Below, in pieces: positions 18,522 through 28,649 of a stretch of DNA of 64,000 nucleotides (position 1 is the first letter of the stretch; each line of letters begins with the position of its first letter). The translations under genes were made by a program, and so were the position numbers. Source of the DNA: Paraburkholderia sprentiae WSM5005. GTDB lineage: Bacteria; Pseudomonadota; Gammaproteobacteria; Burkholderiales; Burkholderiaceae. Below the pieces are notes generated by a model that saw nothing but the letters and a program-made list of their open reading frames with translations, had not been told where the DNA came from and did no database searches. The stretch lies in the NCBI RefSeq assembly GCF_001865575.2, contig NZ_CP017561.2, positions 3,294,001 to 3,358,000 of the forward strand, read 5' to 3'.

Positions 18522-20732
18522 TTACCGGGTCGAATCCTGTGAGCTTGCCGACCGTGCGGCGGCCTGAGCGGCCGGGCTGGCATCGGCCACTTCGATGAGT
18601 TTCGCGCCCAGTGCGGCGCTCACCGCGTCGCGCGTCTGGACGAACTCCTTCTCGAAGTCTAGCGTCTTGCGTGCGCTCGACATCGCCATCACGACGCTGG
18701 TGCCGTGATCCGAATCCTTCAGCCAGAACCACAGACGCCGTTCGCGAACGTAGAACATCGAAAAGATGCCCAATACGAGAAGCAGGCTGCCAAGATACAC
18801 GACTTTTTTGCCCGGCGCGCGCGTCAACTGAAATACCGAAGCTTGCACCTGCTTGAATGAGTCAAGCTGCAAATAGACCGGCGATCCATACAGAAAGCTG
18901 TCGGATATCGCATTGAGCGAACTCTGGACGAAGCGGCTCGTGTCCGCGTCGGCCGGCGCGGCGGGCTCGCCTTGCTGCTGGCGCGACAACTGCCATAAGT
19001 CCCACGTCACGCCTTCGAGCATACGCAGCAGCAGGCCCGCGGCCTTTTCCTGCTCACCCTTCGGCACCGATCGGTCGATAAACCCAGCGATCGCCTGGAA
19101 GCCGCCGAGCGTTTCGCCGTTCGGCATCTTCATGCTGCTGTCGGCCCCGGCAAAAAGGGTCAACACGCGTAACGCACTTTCCTGCAGATGCTGCTGCAAC
19201 TCCGCATTGGAACCCGGCACCGCGCGCTGCGCGAACCGATTCGCGGCGATGGCGCGTTGGTTCGGGTCCTCGAGCGTGGCGCGCAGGTTCATCCATTCCT
19301 TGAGCGTGCCGCCGCTGTCGGCGGGAATGCGCAGGTAGCGGAACGGGTCGTCGGGATTCACCCGCATGCCGGCGAGGAACATCTTCTCGCCGTTCACGTC
19401 GACCGGCAGCATGTAGTTGTTGTACTCGCGCGCCTGGCCGTCCTTGCCGCGAATCTTGTACTGCACCGACGGGCCGACGTTATGCAGATCGAGCGGCTTC
19501 GAGGTCTTCGCGCCGGAGCCGAGGCGCTCGTCGAACGCTTCCTTCAGCGAGTGTTGCGGGGCGACCCCGCGCGCATCGCTCTTGCCATTGCCGTTCGAGA
19601 CGTTTTCGACGTTGATCGCGCGGAAGTCGGTGAATTCGACGGTCTGGCCGTCGGCGAGCGGCGTGGCTGAGCTCAGGGGCGCGCTGCCGCCAATCGTGCC
19701 GCCAAACGGCGCGGGCTTCGCGCTCGGACCGGACATCGGGTAGGCGGTCATCTGCATCTGCGAGCCGCCGTCCTGGAAGCTCGATTGATAGATCGACACG
19801 CCGTCGTATTCGAACGGCTTGTTGACCTCGACGCGCGCCGGCACACGCGCGCCGGTCTTGTGATCGACCACGACGATGTCGCTCGCGAACAGCTTCGGCA
19901 TACCGGTCGAGTAGTAATCGACGATGAACTTGTTGAGTTCGATCGAAAACGGCAGATCCTGGATCAGCGAACCGCCGGGCTGATTCAGGATGGCGGTCGA
20001 CACGTGCTGCCCTTCGGGCACCCACGCATAGCCGCGGAACGTCGGGTTCGATTGCGACAAGCGATGCTCGGGTGGAATGTCGTTGATCACCGTGTTCGAG
20101 TTGATCGGCGACTTGTCGAACAGCCACATTTGCAGCTTGATCGGCAGATTGCTGTCGAGCAGGCCGCCGAGGCAGATCACGACGATCGCAATGTGCGCGG
20201 AGATGTAGCCGAGCTTCGTCAGCGCACCACGCTTCGCGGCGATCAGCGTCGCGCCGTCCGATTCGCGCGTGACGAACTTGTAGCCGAGCTTTGTCGACAG
20301 CCTCGCGAGCACCGCCGCGGTCTGCGCGCGCGTGCCATGCACCGCGAACTCGCCCTTGTGATGGAACGCGCGCAGGCTGCCTTCGCGAACCTTGTCCTTC
20401 CAGCTCTTCGCGTCGGCGAGCATCTTCGGCGCATTGCGGATCACGCACAGCGACACCGACACCATCAGAAAGCCGAGAATCAGCATGAACCACCACGAGC
20501 TGTACACCGTGTAGAGGCTCAACGCGCGGAAGATGTCCGCCCAGAACGGACCGAACTGGTTGACGTAGTTGGGATATGGATCGTCCTGCGTGAGGACGGT
20601 ACCGATGATGCTGGCGATCGACAGAATCACGAGCAGCGCAATGGCGAAACGCATCGAGCTCACGAGCTCGATGGTGCTGCGCATGACGCGATTGCCCGAC
20701 TTCGACTGCAGACCCGACGTGGTGACGCTCAT
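18522..20732 (-). CDS. resB: Cytochrome c biogenesis protein ResB/Ccs1 (System II)
   Basis: A 736-residue partner of CcsB. Three membrane helices lie in the first ~220 residues (FAIALLVILSIASIIGTVL; SSWWFMLILGFLMVSVSLCVI; ISAHIAIVVICLGGLLD). A large periplasmic domain follows (~220-650) and a fourth helix near the C-terminus (KVVYLGSLLLVLGIFSMFYVRERRLWFWL). GGAG precedes the ATG. It is followed directly by ccsB. This pair replaces the CcmA-H system and fits the presence of cytochrome c4 next door. Confidence 0.94.
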   Translation of the reverse strand: MSVTTSGLQSKSGNRVMRSTIELVSSMRFAIALLVILSIASIIGTVLTQDDPYPNYVNQFGPFWADIFRALSLYTVYSSWWFMLILGFLMVSVSLCVIRNAPKMLADAKSWKDKVREGSLRAFHHKGEFAVHGTRAQTAAVLARLSTKLGYKFVTRESDGATLIAAKRGALTKLGYISAHIAIVVICLGGLLDSNLPIKLQMWLFDKSPINSNTVINDIPPEHRLSQSNPTFRGYAWVPEGQHVSTAILNQPGGSLIQDLPFSIELNKFIVDYYSTGMPKLFASDIVVVDHKTGARVPARVEVNKPFEYDGVSIYQSSFQDGGSQMQMTAYPMSGPSAKPAPFGGTIGGSAPLSSATPLADGQTVEFTDFRAINVENVSNGNGKSDARGVAPQHSLKEAFDERLGSGAKTSKPLDLHNVGPSVQYKIRGKDGQAREYNNYMLPVDVNGEKMFLAGMRVNPDDPFRYLRIPADSGGTLKEWMNLRATLEDPNQRAIAANRFAQRAVPGSNAELQQHLQESALRVLTLFAGADSSMKMPNGETLGGFQAIAGFIDRSVPKGEQEKAAGLLLRMLEGVTWDLWQLSRQQQGEPAAPADADTSRFVQSSLNAISDSFLYGSPVYLQLDSFKQVQASVFQLTRAPGKKVVYLGSLLLVLGIFSMFYVRERRLWFWLKDSDHGTSVVMAMSSARKTLDFEKEFVQTRDAVSAALGAKLIEVADASPAAQAAARSASSQDSTR

Positions 20733-20752
20733 TCAAACTCCGACTGAACAGC

Positions 20753-20798
20753 AAAAAAGGGTGAAGGGCTGTCGTAGCTACGACACCCTCACCCTTTT
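20753..20798 (-). terminator. Terminator of the cytochrome c4 gene
   Basis: A long hairpin: an inner perfect TGTCGTAG/CTACGACA palindrome and an outer AAAGGGTG/CACCCTTT stem, with T runs on both sides. On the minus strand TTTTTT follows, so it ends the cytochrome c4 transcript before resB starts at 20732. Confidence 0.8.
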
Positions 20799-20850
20799 CT
20801 TGTTTTTCGCCGGCTTCGCTGAGCCGGTGGGATTCGCGCATCCGAACCGC

Positions 20851-21504
20851 TTAACGCAGGCCCGCGATGTAGTCGGCAACCGCCTTGATGTCGTTGTCCG
20901 ACAGACGCGATGCTATCGCATGCATCGCGTCGTTGTTATTACGAGCGCCCGGGCCTTGCGTAAACGCGGTCAACTGCGTCACCAGGTACTCGGACCACTG
21001 CCCCGACAGGCGTGGATACTGGATCGGAATGCCCTGCCCCGTGGGCCCGTGGCAGGCCGCGCAGGCCGGCACCCCGCGGTCGGCAATCCCGCCGCGATAG
21101 ATCTGCTGACCCAGCGCGACGGTGTTCTTGTTGTGCGCATAGCCTGGCTTGGGCGTCTGCGTCGAGAAGTAAGCCGCGACGTTGATCATGTCCTGGTCGG
21201 AAAGCGCGGCGGCCATGCCCGCCATGATCGGATTGTTGCGCGCGGCCTGTTTGGCGCCTGGCTGTGTCTTGAAATCTCTGAGCTGCTTGACGAGATACTC
21301 GGGATGCTGGCCCGCGAGCTTCGGGTATGCACCGCCTGCACTGTTGCCATCCGCGCCATGACACGACGCGCATACCTGTACCGCGATTGCCTGCCCCCGA
21401 TTGATGTCCGGCTTTGCCGGATCTGCTGCTCGTGCCTGAATTGCCAAACCTGAAAGACCTGCCGCTACCTGAAGCACCATCAGCGTCTTGCACAGTCGAT
21501 TCAT
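20851..21504 (-). CDS. Dihaem cytochrome c4
   Basis: A 217-residue periplasmic electron carrier with signal peptide (MNRLCKTLMVLQVAAGLSGLAIQARA) and two CxxCH haem sites: CASCH in the first domain and CAACH in the second. The two halves are homologous (YPKLAGQHPEYLVKQL versus YPRLSGQWSEYLVTQL), each with a distal Met candidate, as in cytochrome c4. It probably feeds electrons from the bc1 complex to terminal oxidases. The start chosen gives the signal peptide; the longer frame upstream does not. It sits beside the cytochrome c maturation genes resB-ccsB and has its own terminator. Confidence 0.93.
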   Translation of the reverse strand: MNRLCKTLMVLQVAAGLSGLAIQARAADPAKPDINRGQAIAVQVCASCHGADGNSAGGAYPKLAGQHPEYLVKQLRDFKTQPGAKQAARNNPIMAGMAAALSDQDMINVAAYFSTQTPKPGYAHNKNTVALGQQIYRGGIADRGVPACAACHGPTGQGIPIQYPRLSGQWSEYLVTQLTAFTQGPGARNNNDAMHAIASRLSDNDIKAVADYIAGLR

Positions 21505-21614
21505 TCGCACACCCTGTCTCGTCTTGTGGGATTTTAGAGGTTCTGCAAAGTACGACGACGGCGACCGAATGACCGCCAGGAGCCGCCAAGGCACGTGGGG
21601 GCGGCCTCCTAAGG

Positions 21615-21642
21615 TTTTCAGTAAACCATCGTATTGTACAAT
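21615..21642 (+). promoter_or_regulatory. Candidate promoter with symmetric -10 between cytochrome c4 and engB
   Basis: TTTTCA (21615-21620) and TACAAT (21637-21642), spacing 16, point towards engB. The -10 lies in the perfect palindrome ATTGTACAAT (21633-21642), so the minus strand also reads TACAAT towards the cytochrome gene. Sequence-based inference. Confidence 0.4.
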
Positions 21643-21726
21643 AACTCGCTAATCGCTTAGACGCCAGTCGGGCTTGACCCCTTTCCCGCTGCGGGCTTCC
21701 GCGGCGTATCCATCCTGGCTTCCACC

Positions 21727-22389
21727 ATGCCCTTCCTGCTCCACGAATCCCGCTTCTATACCACCGTCAATCATCTGCGTGATCTGCCGGCCACTGCGCA
21801 GCCCGAGATCGCTTTCGCGGGACGCTCCAACGCGGGCAAGTCGACCGCGATCAACGTGCTCTGCAATCAGAAGCGACTTGCGTTCGCGAGTAAGACGCCC
21901 GGCCGCACGCAGCACATCAATTATTTTTCAGTCGGCAAGGCAGATGAGCCGACAGCGTATCTGGTCGACCTGCCGGGCTACGGTTATGCGGAAGTGCCCG
22001 GAGCGGCGAAGGCGCACTGGGAAGCGCTGCTGTCCACGTATCTGCAATCGCGCTCGCAACTGCGCGGCATGATCCTGATGATGGATTCGCGCCGCCCGCT
22101 GACCGATCTCGATCGACGCATGATCGAGTGGTTCGCGCCGACCGGCAAGCCGATCCACACGCTGCTCACCAAATGCGACAAATTGACGCGCCAGGAAAGC
22201 ACGAACGCGTTGCGCACCGCGCAGAAGGGACTGGCCGAATATCGGGCCGCGGGCTATCGCGGCGAACTCACCGCGCAGCTCTTTTCGGCGCTCAAGCGAA
22301 CGGGGCTCGACGAGGCGCACGAACTGATCGAGAACTGGTTGATCCCGGAGGCAGCGGGCGAAGCAGGCGACGCACCGGCCGCCGGTTGA
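21727..22389 (+). CDS. engB: Ribosome-biogenesis GTPase EngB (YihA/YsxC)
   Basis: A 220-residue Era-type GTPase needed for large ribosomal subunit assembly. The G motifs are readable: G1 [10 protein letters not shown]2 region [13 protein letters not shown]3 DLPGYG and G4 TKCDKL. The C-terminus ends in an Ala/Gly-rich tail. No strong Shine-Dalgarno precedes the ATG. It diverges from cytochrome c4; hemB follows after a gap that holds a minus-strand RNA candidate. Confidence 0.96.
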   Translation: MPFLLHESRFYTTVNHLRDLPATAQPEIAFAGRSNAGKSTAINVLCNQKRLAFASKTPGRTQHINYFSVGKADEPTAYLVDLPGYGYAEVPGAAKAHWEALLSTYLQSRSQLRGMILMMDSRRPLTDLDRRMIEWFAPTGKPIHTLLTKCDKLTRQESTNALRTAQKGLAEYRAAGYRGELTAQLFSALKRTGLDEAHELIENWLIPEAAGEAGDAPAAG

Positions 22390-22469
22390 CCGCATCGCCG
22401 CGCCGGAATCCCGCAGTGCGCATGGATGCCTGTAATAAGACCCGCATCAAGGCACGTTTGCGGCCGCCC

Positions 22470-22580
22470 CATAAAAAAACCCGCCGCTTGAACGGCGGGC
22501 CAAACAGCCTAATCGAAAAACGACAGGCACCCGCTCAGGGAGGAGAAGCGGGGAGGTCAGCGCTAGGCGCCTTGCTCGAT
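22470..22580 (-). ncRNA. Candidate small RNA with anti-Shine-Dalgarno loop
   Basis: The minus strand from ~22580 to 22470 looks like a stand-alone transcript: a -10-like TATCAT (22585-22590), then a hairpin with stem CCCGCT/AGCGGG whose loop is TCTCCTCCCTG, a T-rich single-stranded stretch (CGTTTTTCGATT), and a classic terminator with seven T. The loop holds CCTCC, complementary to ribosome binding sites. No minus-strand protein gene lies just upstream that this terminator could serve: the nearest, dsbD, is already cut off by the hairpin at 23703. No known family could be assigned. The 5' end is an estimate. Confidence 0.6.
22471..22499 (-). terminator. Rho-independent terminator of the candidate small RNA
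   Basis: Minus strand: CCCGCCG (22493-22499) pairs with CGGCGGG (22480-22486) over a 6-base loop, then seven T. On the plus strand there is no T tract after the stem, so it is directional and cannot be the engB terminator. Confidence 0.85.
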
Positions 22581-22581
22581 C

Positions 22582-23668
<1,087 letters not shown>

Positions 23669-23702
23669 GCCGGACGCGGTCTGGCGTGCGGCCGTCGAGA
23701 TA

Positions 23703-23742
23703 AAAAACGGAGGCGAACCTTGGGGTTTCTCCTCCGTTTTTC
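23703..23742. terminator. Bidirectional terminator between hemB and dsbD
   Basis: An ACGGAGG/CCTCCGT stem with a ~15-base loop, flanked by A6 on the left and T5 on the right, lies between the convergent genes and can stop transcription from both. Confidence 0.85.
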
Positions 23743-23792
23743 TATGCCGCCCGGTGGCACCGCGGCGGCCTTGAACTATCCGCGGCGTTCGA

Positions 23793-25682
23793 TTACACGC
23801 CGGACGCGCTCGCCCGATCCAGCGTACGCAGGAATTTATCGGCCGATTCGTAGCCGATCACTCGCAACACTTCCTTGCCGCTCTGATCGAAGAAAATAAT
23901 TCCAGGCGGCCCGAACAGTTTGAAGCGCTTGAGCAGCGCCTGGTCGTCGGTACTGTTTGCAGTGACGTCGGCGCGCAGCAGCTTCATCTGCTTGAGCTTC
24001 GCCTGAACGCGTGGGTCGCTGAACGTGAATTTTTCCATCTCCTTGCAGCTCACGCACCAGTCCGCGTAAAAATCGAGCATCGCAGGCTGAGCGGCCATTT
24101 TGACAACCTGGTCGAGCTCGTCCGCTGAACTTACCGGCGCGAACGCCAAATCGCTTTGGGACGCCGCGGCGGCCGCGCTGGAGCCATTTCCCGCGATGCT
24201 CGACTGGTTGCCGGCGCGAGCCGCGAGTACCGCCAAGGGTCGCAGCGGATCCGACGATCCCGCCGCCAGACCAACCAGAAGCGCAACCGCCCAGACCGTC
24301 ATCGCGACGCCGACCGCCCGCCCGAGCCGGTGCCATATCGAGCCACCCGTCACCGGCTTCGAAAACAGGCCGAGTGCAACCGCGGCGATGAGCAGCCAGA
24401 GGGCACTCAATAGCATCAACGCTGCCCTGCCGAGAACCGGCCATACGATCCACAGTGCCGCGGCGAGCAGAACAACGCCAAAGAACACCTTCACGCCGTC
24501 CATCCACTTGCCCGCGCGCGGCAGTAGCGTACCCGCGCCGAGGCCAATGATCAGCAGCGGCACCCCGAGCCCGATGCCCATCGAGAATAGCGCCGCGCCG
24601 CCGAGCACGGCATTGCCGGTGTGCGCGATGAACGCGAGCACCGCAAAAAGCGGCGCGGTCATGCACGCGCCGACCACCAGCGCCGACAGCGCGCCCATCA
24701 CGGCGACCGCGGTCAATTTGCCACCCGACCGTCCTGCTGACGCGCTCGACATGCGATCGCGCCAGCGCGGCGGCAGTTCCAGATCCACGCCGGCGATCAG
24801 CAGCAGCGCAAAAATCGTCAGAAGCCCGCCGAACGCGCCGAGCACCCAGGGGTTTTGCAGCCACGCGCCGAGGCTCTGCCCGACGAGTGCCGCTATGACA
24901 CCCAGGACCGTGTACACGAGCGCCATCCCGATGACATACGCGAGCGACAGCGCGAAACCCCGCCCACGCGTGACGCGCGCGCCCTCACCGATGATGATCG
25001 CAGACAGGATCGGAATCATCGGATAGGAGCACGGCAGCAGGCTCAGAATCGCACCCGCGACGAAATAAAGCCCAACGATCGCAAAGAAGCCGCCCCGCTG
25101 CAGCAGCGACTGCGCGTAGTCGGCGCTGGTCGCGCGTTCGTACCAGGGTTCGTGGTCGTTGGTGGCGGATTGTCGCGCGGTGGGGGCGGTTCGGGTTACT
25201 GCTGCGCCGCCAGCCGGCTGCAGCGCCTCGCCGCTGACGTGATACACGCGTTCCATCGGCGGATAGCAGATGCCGGCGTCGGCACAGCCCTGCGACGTCA
25301 CTGAAAGATCGAACGGTCCGGCAGCCTGCTTGACCGGAACACGAATCGTCAATTCGTTGCGATACGTCTCGACATTCTTATTGAATGTTTGATCGAACTT
25401 CACGTGACCGGCTGGCAGTTGAGGCTCGCCAAGCGTCGCCGTGCCGTTGCGGATCGCGAACGCGAAGCGCTCGCGGTACATGTAGTAGCCCTCTGCAATC
25501 CTATAGGTGACGACGACTTCGCCGGGTTGCTCCGTGGCGCTGAACCGAAATGCGACGGCCGGGTCGAGGAAGTCGTCCGCAGCGCGCGCGAGCGTTGCGA
25601 CTTGCGCAAGGAACATGCAGCCGAGCAAAAAGAATACGGTGCGCAGCGCAGCGCGCGCGTGCCGGTCAAGACCGTTAAACAT
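23793..25682 (-). CDS. dsbD: Thiol:disulfide interchange protein DsbD
   Basis: A 629-residue transmembrane reductant carrier that moves electrons from cytoplasmic thioredoxin to periplasmic thiol proteins. Signal peptide to about residue 34; N-terminal alpha domain with the Cys pair around CADAGICYPPMERVYHV; a core of eight helices with the redox Cys in LLPCSYPMIPIL and VVGACMTAPLFAVL; and a C-terminal thioredoxin-like gamma domain with DWCVSCKEMEKF. It can supply electrons for cytochrome c maturation, whose genes lie nearby. The start MFNGLDRHAR is chosen for its signal peptide; it overlaps the cutA end by eight bases. Confidence 0.95.
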   Translation of the reverse strand: MFNGLDRHARAALRTVFFLLGCMFLAQVATLARAADDFLDPAVAFRFSATEQPGEVVVTYRIAEGYYMYRERFAFAIRNGTATLGEPQLPAGHVKFDQTFNKNVETYRNELTIRVPVKQAAGPFDLSVTSQGCADAGICYPPMERVYHVSGEALQPAGGAAVTRTAPTARQSATNDHEPWYERATSADYAQSLLQRGGFFAIVGLYFVAGAILSLLPCSYPMIPILSAIIIGEGARVTRGRGFALSLAYVIGMALVYTVLGVIAALVGQSLGAWLQNPWVLGAFGGLLTIFALLLIAGVDLELPPRWRDRMSSASAGRSGGKLTAVAVMGALSALVVGACMTAPLFAVLAFIAHTGNAVLGGAALFSMGIGLGVPLLIIGLGAGTLLPRAGKWMDGVKVFFGVVLLAAALWIVWPVLGRAALMLLSALWLLIAAVALGLFSKPVTGGSIWHRLGRAVGVAMTVWAVALLVGLAAGSSDPLRPLAVLAARAGNQSSIAGNGSSAAAAASQSDLAFAPVSSADELDQVVKMAAQPAMLDFYADWCVSCKEMEKFTFSDPRVQAKLKQMKLLRADVTANSTDDQALLKRFKLFGPPGIIFFDQSGKEVLRVIGYESADKFLRTLDRASASGV

Positions 25683-26007
25683 GAAGAGGGCGTTGGGTTT
25701 CAGTAGTGATCCACTGGCCGTAGGCGGTAGAAGCCGTCGCTTGCCATGAGAGGATTTCCGGTGTGTCGTAGGGATGGTGAGCCTGAATGAATTGCTCCAG
25801 TTCGAGCGCACGAGCGGCGGTGGTCTTGAATAGGAGCTGGATCTCCTGCGCGGTTTCGATTGCGCCCTGCCAGTGATAGCTGGACTGCACGCTGCCGAGC
25901 TGCGTGACGCACGCGCAAAGGCGCGCGGCGAGCGCGTCAGCGGCGAGCTTTTGAGCGACGGCCGCATCCGACACGGTCGTCAGTACCAAGGTCACATTCA
26001 CACTCAC
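25675..26007 (-). CDS. cutA: Divalent-cation tolerance protein CutA (GTG start)
   Basis: A 110-residue trimeric ferredoxin-like protein. VTLVLTTVSDAAVAQKLA, LAARLCACVTQLGSVQSSYHWQG, EIQLLFKTT and HPYDTPEILSW are the family blocks. CutA is linked to metal tolerance in E. coli but its biochemical role is unsettled. The start is taken as the GTG at 26005-26007, preceded by CGGAGC at good spacing and giving VSVNVTLVLTT. A much longer ATG frame would add 40 residues unlike CutA. cutA-dsbD is a common pair and the coding regions overlap. Confidence 0.88.
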   Translation of the reverse strand: MSVNVTLVLTTVSDAAVAQKLAADALAARLCACVTQLGSVQSSYHWQGAIETAQEIQLLFKTTAARALELEQFIQAHHPYDTPEILSWQATASTAYGQWITTETQRPLHV

Positions 26008-26140
26008 ATCTAGCTCCGACGCGCGCGATTTCGGTCCCGATATCGTATCACCTGGCCCTGCCGGCTCGCAGAGCGCCGCGGTGCGAGTGCGGCATTGGGC
26101 CACAGCAACAGGCTTCGACGCCGACAAAAATCAGTCACCG

Positions 26141-26172
26141 AAAACAAAAAAGCCAGGCAATGCGCCTGGCTC
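26141..26172 (-). terminator. Terminator at the end of the alpha (rplQ) operon
   Basis: On the minus strand AGCCAGGC/GCCTGGCT with a 5-base loop is followed by TTTTTTGTTTT, 20 bases after the rplQ stop. It closes the long ribosomal gene run before cutA. Confidence 0.88.
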
Positions 26173-26192
26173 TTTGTCGAAGCTAAAGAAGC

Positions 26193-26585
26193 TTACTCGG
26201 CTTCTTGGACTTCCGTTTCTTCAACTTCCGGACGGTCGAGCAGTTCGACCAGTGCCATCGGCGCGTTGTCACCAACGCGGAAGCCGAACTTCAGCACGCG
26301 CAGGTAGCCGCCCGGACGGTTTGCGTAGCGCGGGCCGAGCACGTCGAATAGCTTCGTGACCGAGTCGCGATCGCGCAAGCGGTTGAACGCCAGACGCCGG
26401 TTTGCGAGCGACGGCTTCTTGCCGAGCGTGATCAGCGGCTCGACGACTTTGCGGAGTTCCTTCGCCTTCGGCAGCGTGGTCTTGATGACTTCGTGCTCGA
26501 TCAGCGAGTTGGACATGTTACGGAGCATTGCCAGACGGTGGCTGCTCGTGCGGTTCAGTTTCCGCAGACCATGACGGTGACGCAT
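26193..26585 (-). CDS. rplQ: 50S ribosomal protein L17
   Basis: A 130-residue large-subunit protein near the exit tunnel. [38 protein letters not shown] and [17 protein letters not shown] blocks match L17; the acidic tail ([11 protein letters not shown]) is typical of the genus. It is the last gene of the alpha operon, 190 bases after rpoA, with a hairpin in that gap and a strong terminator behind it. Confidence 0.97.
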   Translation of the reverse strand: MRHRHGLRKLNRTSSHRLAMLRNMSNSLIEHEVIKTTLPKAKELRKVVEPLITLGKKPSLANRRLAFNRLRDRDSVTKLFDVLGPRYANRPGGYLRVLKFGFRVGDNAPMALVELLDRPEVEETEVQEAE

Positions 26586-26686
26586 GTTGATTCCTTCAGT
26601 TCAAAGTTTTTGTCCAGCTCTTCTATCGCACTCGTTTGCCGCATCGACGGCAGACAGTCAGCGCACGGGCCGGTAGTAAAAAAGAC

Positions 26687-26719
26687 AAGACGCGGATTTT
26701 AAAGGAGAATCCGCGTCTT
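26687..26719 (-). terminator. Internal hairpin between rpoA and rplQ
   Basis: A 12-bp perfect stem (26687-26698 with 26708-26719) with a 9-base loop, followed on the minus strand by GTCTTTTTT. It looks like an intrinsic terminator inside the alpha operon and may act as a partial attenuator. The loop region also reads TAAAAT, a -10-like box, on the minus strand. Confidence 0.6.
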
Positions 26720-26775
26720 TGCCAGCAAGGTACAGCAAACACAACCGGCGGGTTACACCCGAACGACTGCTCGGC

Positions 26776-27753
26776 TTACTTGTCGAGACCAGCCGGCGGC
26801 CAGTTTTCGAGCTTCATGCCGAGCGTCAGACCACGCGACGCCAGAACTTCCTTGATTTCATTCAACGACTTGCGGCCCAAATTCGGCGTCTTGAGCAGCT
26901 CGTTCTCAGTGCGTTGGATCAGGTCGCCGATGTAGTAGATGTTCTCGGCCTTCAGGCAGTTCGCGGAGCGAACCGTCAATTCGAGATCGTCAACCGGGCG
27001 CAGTAGGATCGGATCGATCTGCGGTGCGCGCGACGGTGCTTCCGCCGCAGCTTCGGTACCTTCCAGCGCCGCGAACACCGACAACTGATCGACCAGAATG
27101 CGCGCCGACTGACGGATCGCTTCTTCCGGCGAAATCACACCGTTGGTTTCGATATTCATCACGAGCTTGTCAAGGTCGGTGCGCTGCTCGACACGAGCGC
27201 TTTCGACCGCGTAACTCACGCGACGAACCGGCGAGAACGACGCATCCAGCACGATCCGACCGATGATCTTGGCCGACTCTTCACCGTAACGACGCACATT
27301 GCCCGGCACATAGCCACGGCCCTTTTCAACCTTGATCTGCACGTCGAGCTTGCCACCCTTCGACAGATGCGCAATCACGTGATCCGGGTTGATGACCTCA
27401 CAATCATGTGCGAGTTCGATATCGCCGGCGGTGACCACGCCTTCGCCTTCCTTGCGCAACGTAACTGTCACTTCGTCACGGTTATGCAACTTGAAGACGA
27501 CGCCCTTCAGGTTCAACAACAGGTTAACCACGTCCTCTTGCACACCATCGAGCGTCGAATACTCGTGCACGACGCCTGCAATCGTCACTTCGGTCGGCGC
27601 GTAGCCGATCATCGACGACAACAGCACGCGGCGAAGCGCGTTACCCAAGGTGTGGCCATAACCGCGTTCAAACGGTTCCATGACCACTTTCGCGTGGCTC
27701 TCGCCAAGCGATTCTACTGCGATGATCTTGGGCTTCAACAAACTGGTTTGCAT
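26776..27753 (-). CDS. rpoA: DNA-directed RNA polymerase subunit alpha
   Basis: A 325-residue subunit. The N-terminal domain (1-235) drives dimerisation and beta/beta' assembly ([32 protein letters not shown]). A flexible linker is followed by the C-terminal domain (~245-310) that contacts UP elements and activators ([35 protein letters not shown]). The length is typical for beta-proteobacteria. It sits between rpsD and rplQ as usual. Confidence 0.98.
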   Translation of the reverse strand: MQTSLLKPKIIAVESLGESHAKVVMEPFERGYGHTLGNALRRVLLSSMIGYAPTEVTIAGVVHEYSTLDGVQEDVVNLLLNLKGVVFKLHNRDEVTVTLRKEGEGVVTAGDIELAHDCEVINPDHVIAHLSKGGKLDVQIKVEKGRGYVPGNVRRYGEESAKIIGRIVLDASFSPVRRVSYAVESARVEQRTDLDKLVMNIETNGVISPEEAIRQSARILVDQLSVFAALEGTEAAAEAPSRAPQIDPILLRPVDDLELTVRSANCLKAENIYYIGDLIQRTENELLKTPNLGRKSLNEIKEVLASRGLTLGMKLENWPPAGLDK

Positions 27754-27878
27754 AGGTTTTCCTTTTCAATACCCTCGGCTCGTTACACCGATAAGGCTGA
27801 CCGGTAACAACCTGAAAATAAACAGCCGAGACGCCCCCCTTGCGCAGCGCAATCGGGGTGCCCCGGCCGTCAATCCGA

Positions 27879-28502
27879 TTACCGCGAATACAATTCGACG
27901 ATCAGGCTTTCGTTGATGTCGCCAGCGATCTCGCTGCGTTCCGGCTTCTGCTTGAAGGTACCTTCGAACTTCTTCGCGTCGACCGCGACCCAGCTCGGCA
28001 TGCCGCCTTGTTCAGCGAGCGACAGGGCTTCGACGATACGAGCCTGCTTACGCTTTTGTTCGCGTACGGCGACGACATCGCCGGCCTTCACTTGCATCGA
28101 CGGAATGTTCGACACGACGCCGTTCACCGTGATTGCCTTATGGCCGACGAGCTGACGTGCTTCAGCGCGCGTCGAGCCGAAGCCCATGCGATACACGACG
28201 TTGTCCAGACGCGACTCGAGCAGTTGCAGCAGGTTTTCACCCGTGTTGCCCTTCAGGCGATCTGCTTCAGCGAAGTAGCGACGGAACTGACGCTCGAGAA
28301 CGCCGTAGATACGCTTCACTTTTTGCTTTTCGCGCAGCTGCGTGCCATAGTCGGACGTACGTGCGCCCGAGGTACGGCCGTGCTGTCCGGGCTTGCTGTC
28401 AAGCTTGCACTTGTCTGCGAGCGAACGGCGTGCGCTTTTCAGGAAGAGGTCGGTGCCTTCACGGCGGGACAGTTTGGCCTTGGGGCCGATATAACGTGCC
28501 AC
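27879..28502 (-). CDS. rpsD: 30S ribosomal protein S4
   Basis: A 207-residue primary 16S-binding protein, with [19 protein letters not shown] at the N-terminus and the S4 RNA-binding domain ([26 protein letters not shown]). S4 generally represses the alpha operon by binding its leader; I could not identify a leader pseudoknot here with confidence. The gap to rpsK is 147 bases and that to rpoA is 125. Confidence 0.98.
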   Translation of the reverse strand: MARYIGPKAKLSRREGTDLFLKSARRSLADKCKLDSKPGQHGRTSGARTSDYGTQLREKQKVKRIYGVLERQFRRYFAEADRLKGNTGENLLQLLESRLDNVVYRMGFGSTRAEARQLVGHKAITVNGVVSNIPSMQVKAGDVVAVREQKRKQARIVEALSLAEQGGMPSWVAVDAKKFEGTFKQKPERSEIAGDINESLIVELYSR

Positions 28503-28649
28503 GTTGATTCCTTCTGTGATTTATCACGCGAATGCTTCCAGTCGCGCTAGTCCGGACCCTTTGGGTCGAACGGTGGGCTTAGTCAATTCAATAATGCGTG
28601 CAGCCTGCCGCCGCTCAAGCCGGCAACAGGCGCTCGCAAAACCCGCCTC

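Noticed and set aside
22471..22499. Reading this hairpin as the engB terminator
   Set aside because: On the plus strand the A tract comes before the stem and no T tract follows, so it can only terminate minus-strand transcription.
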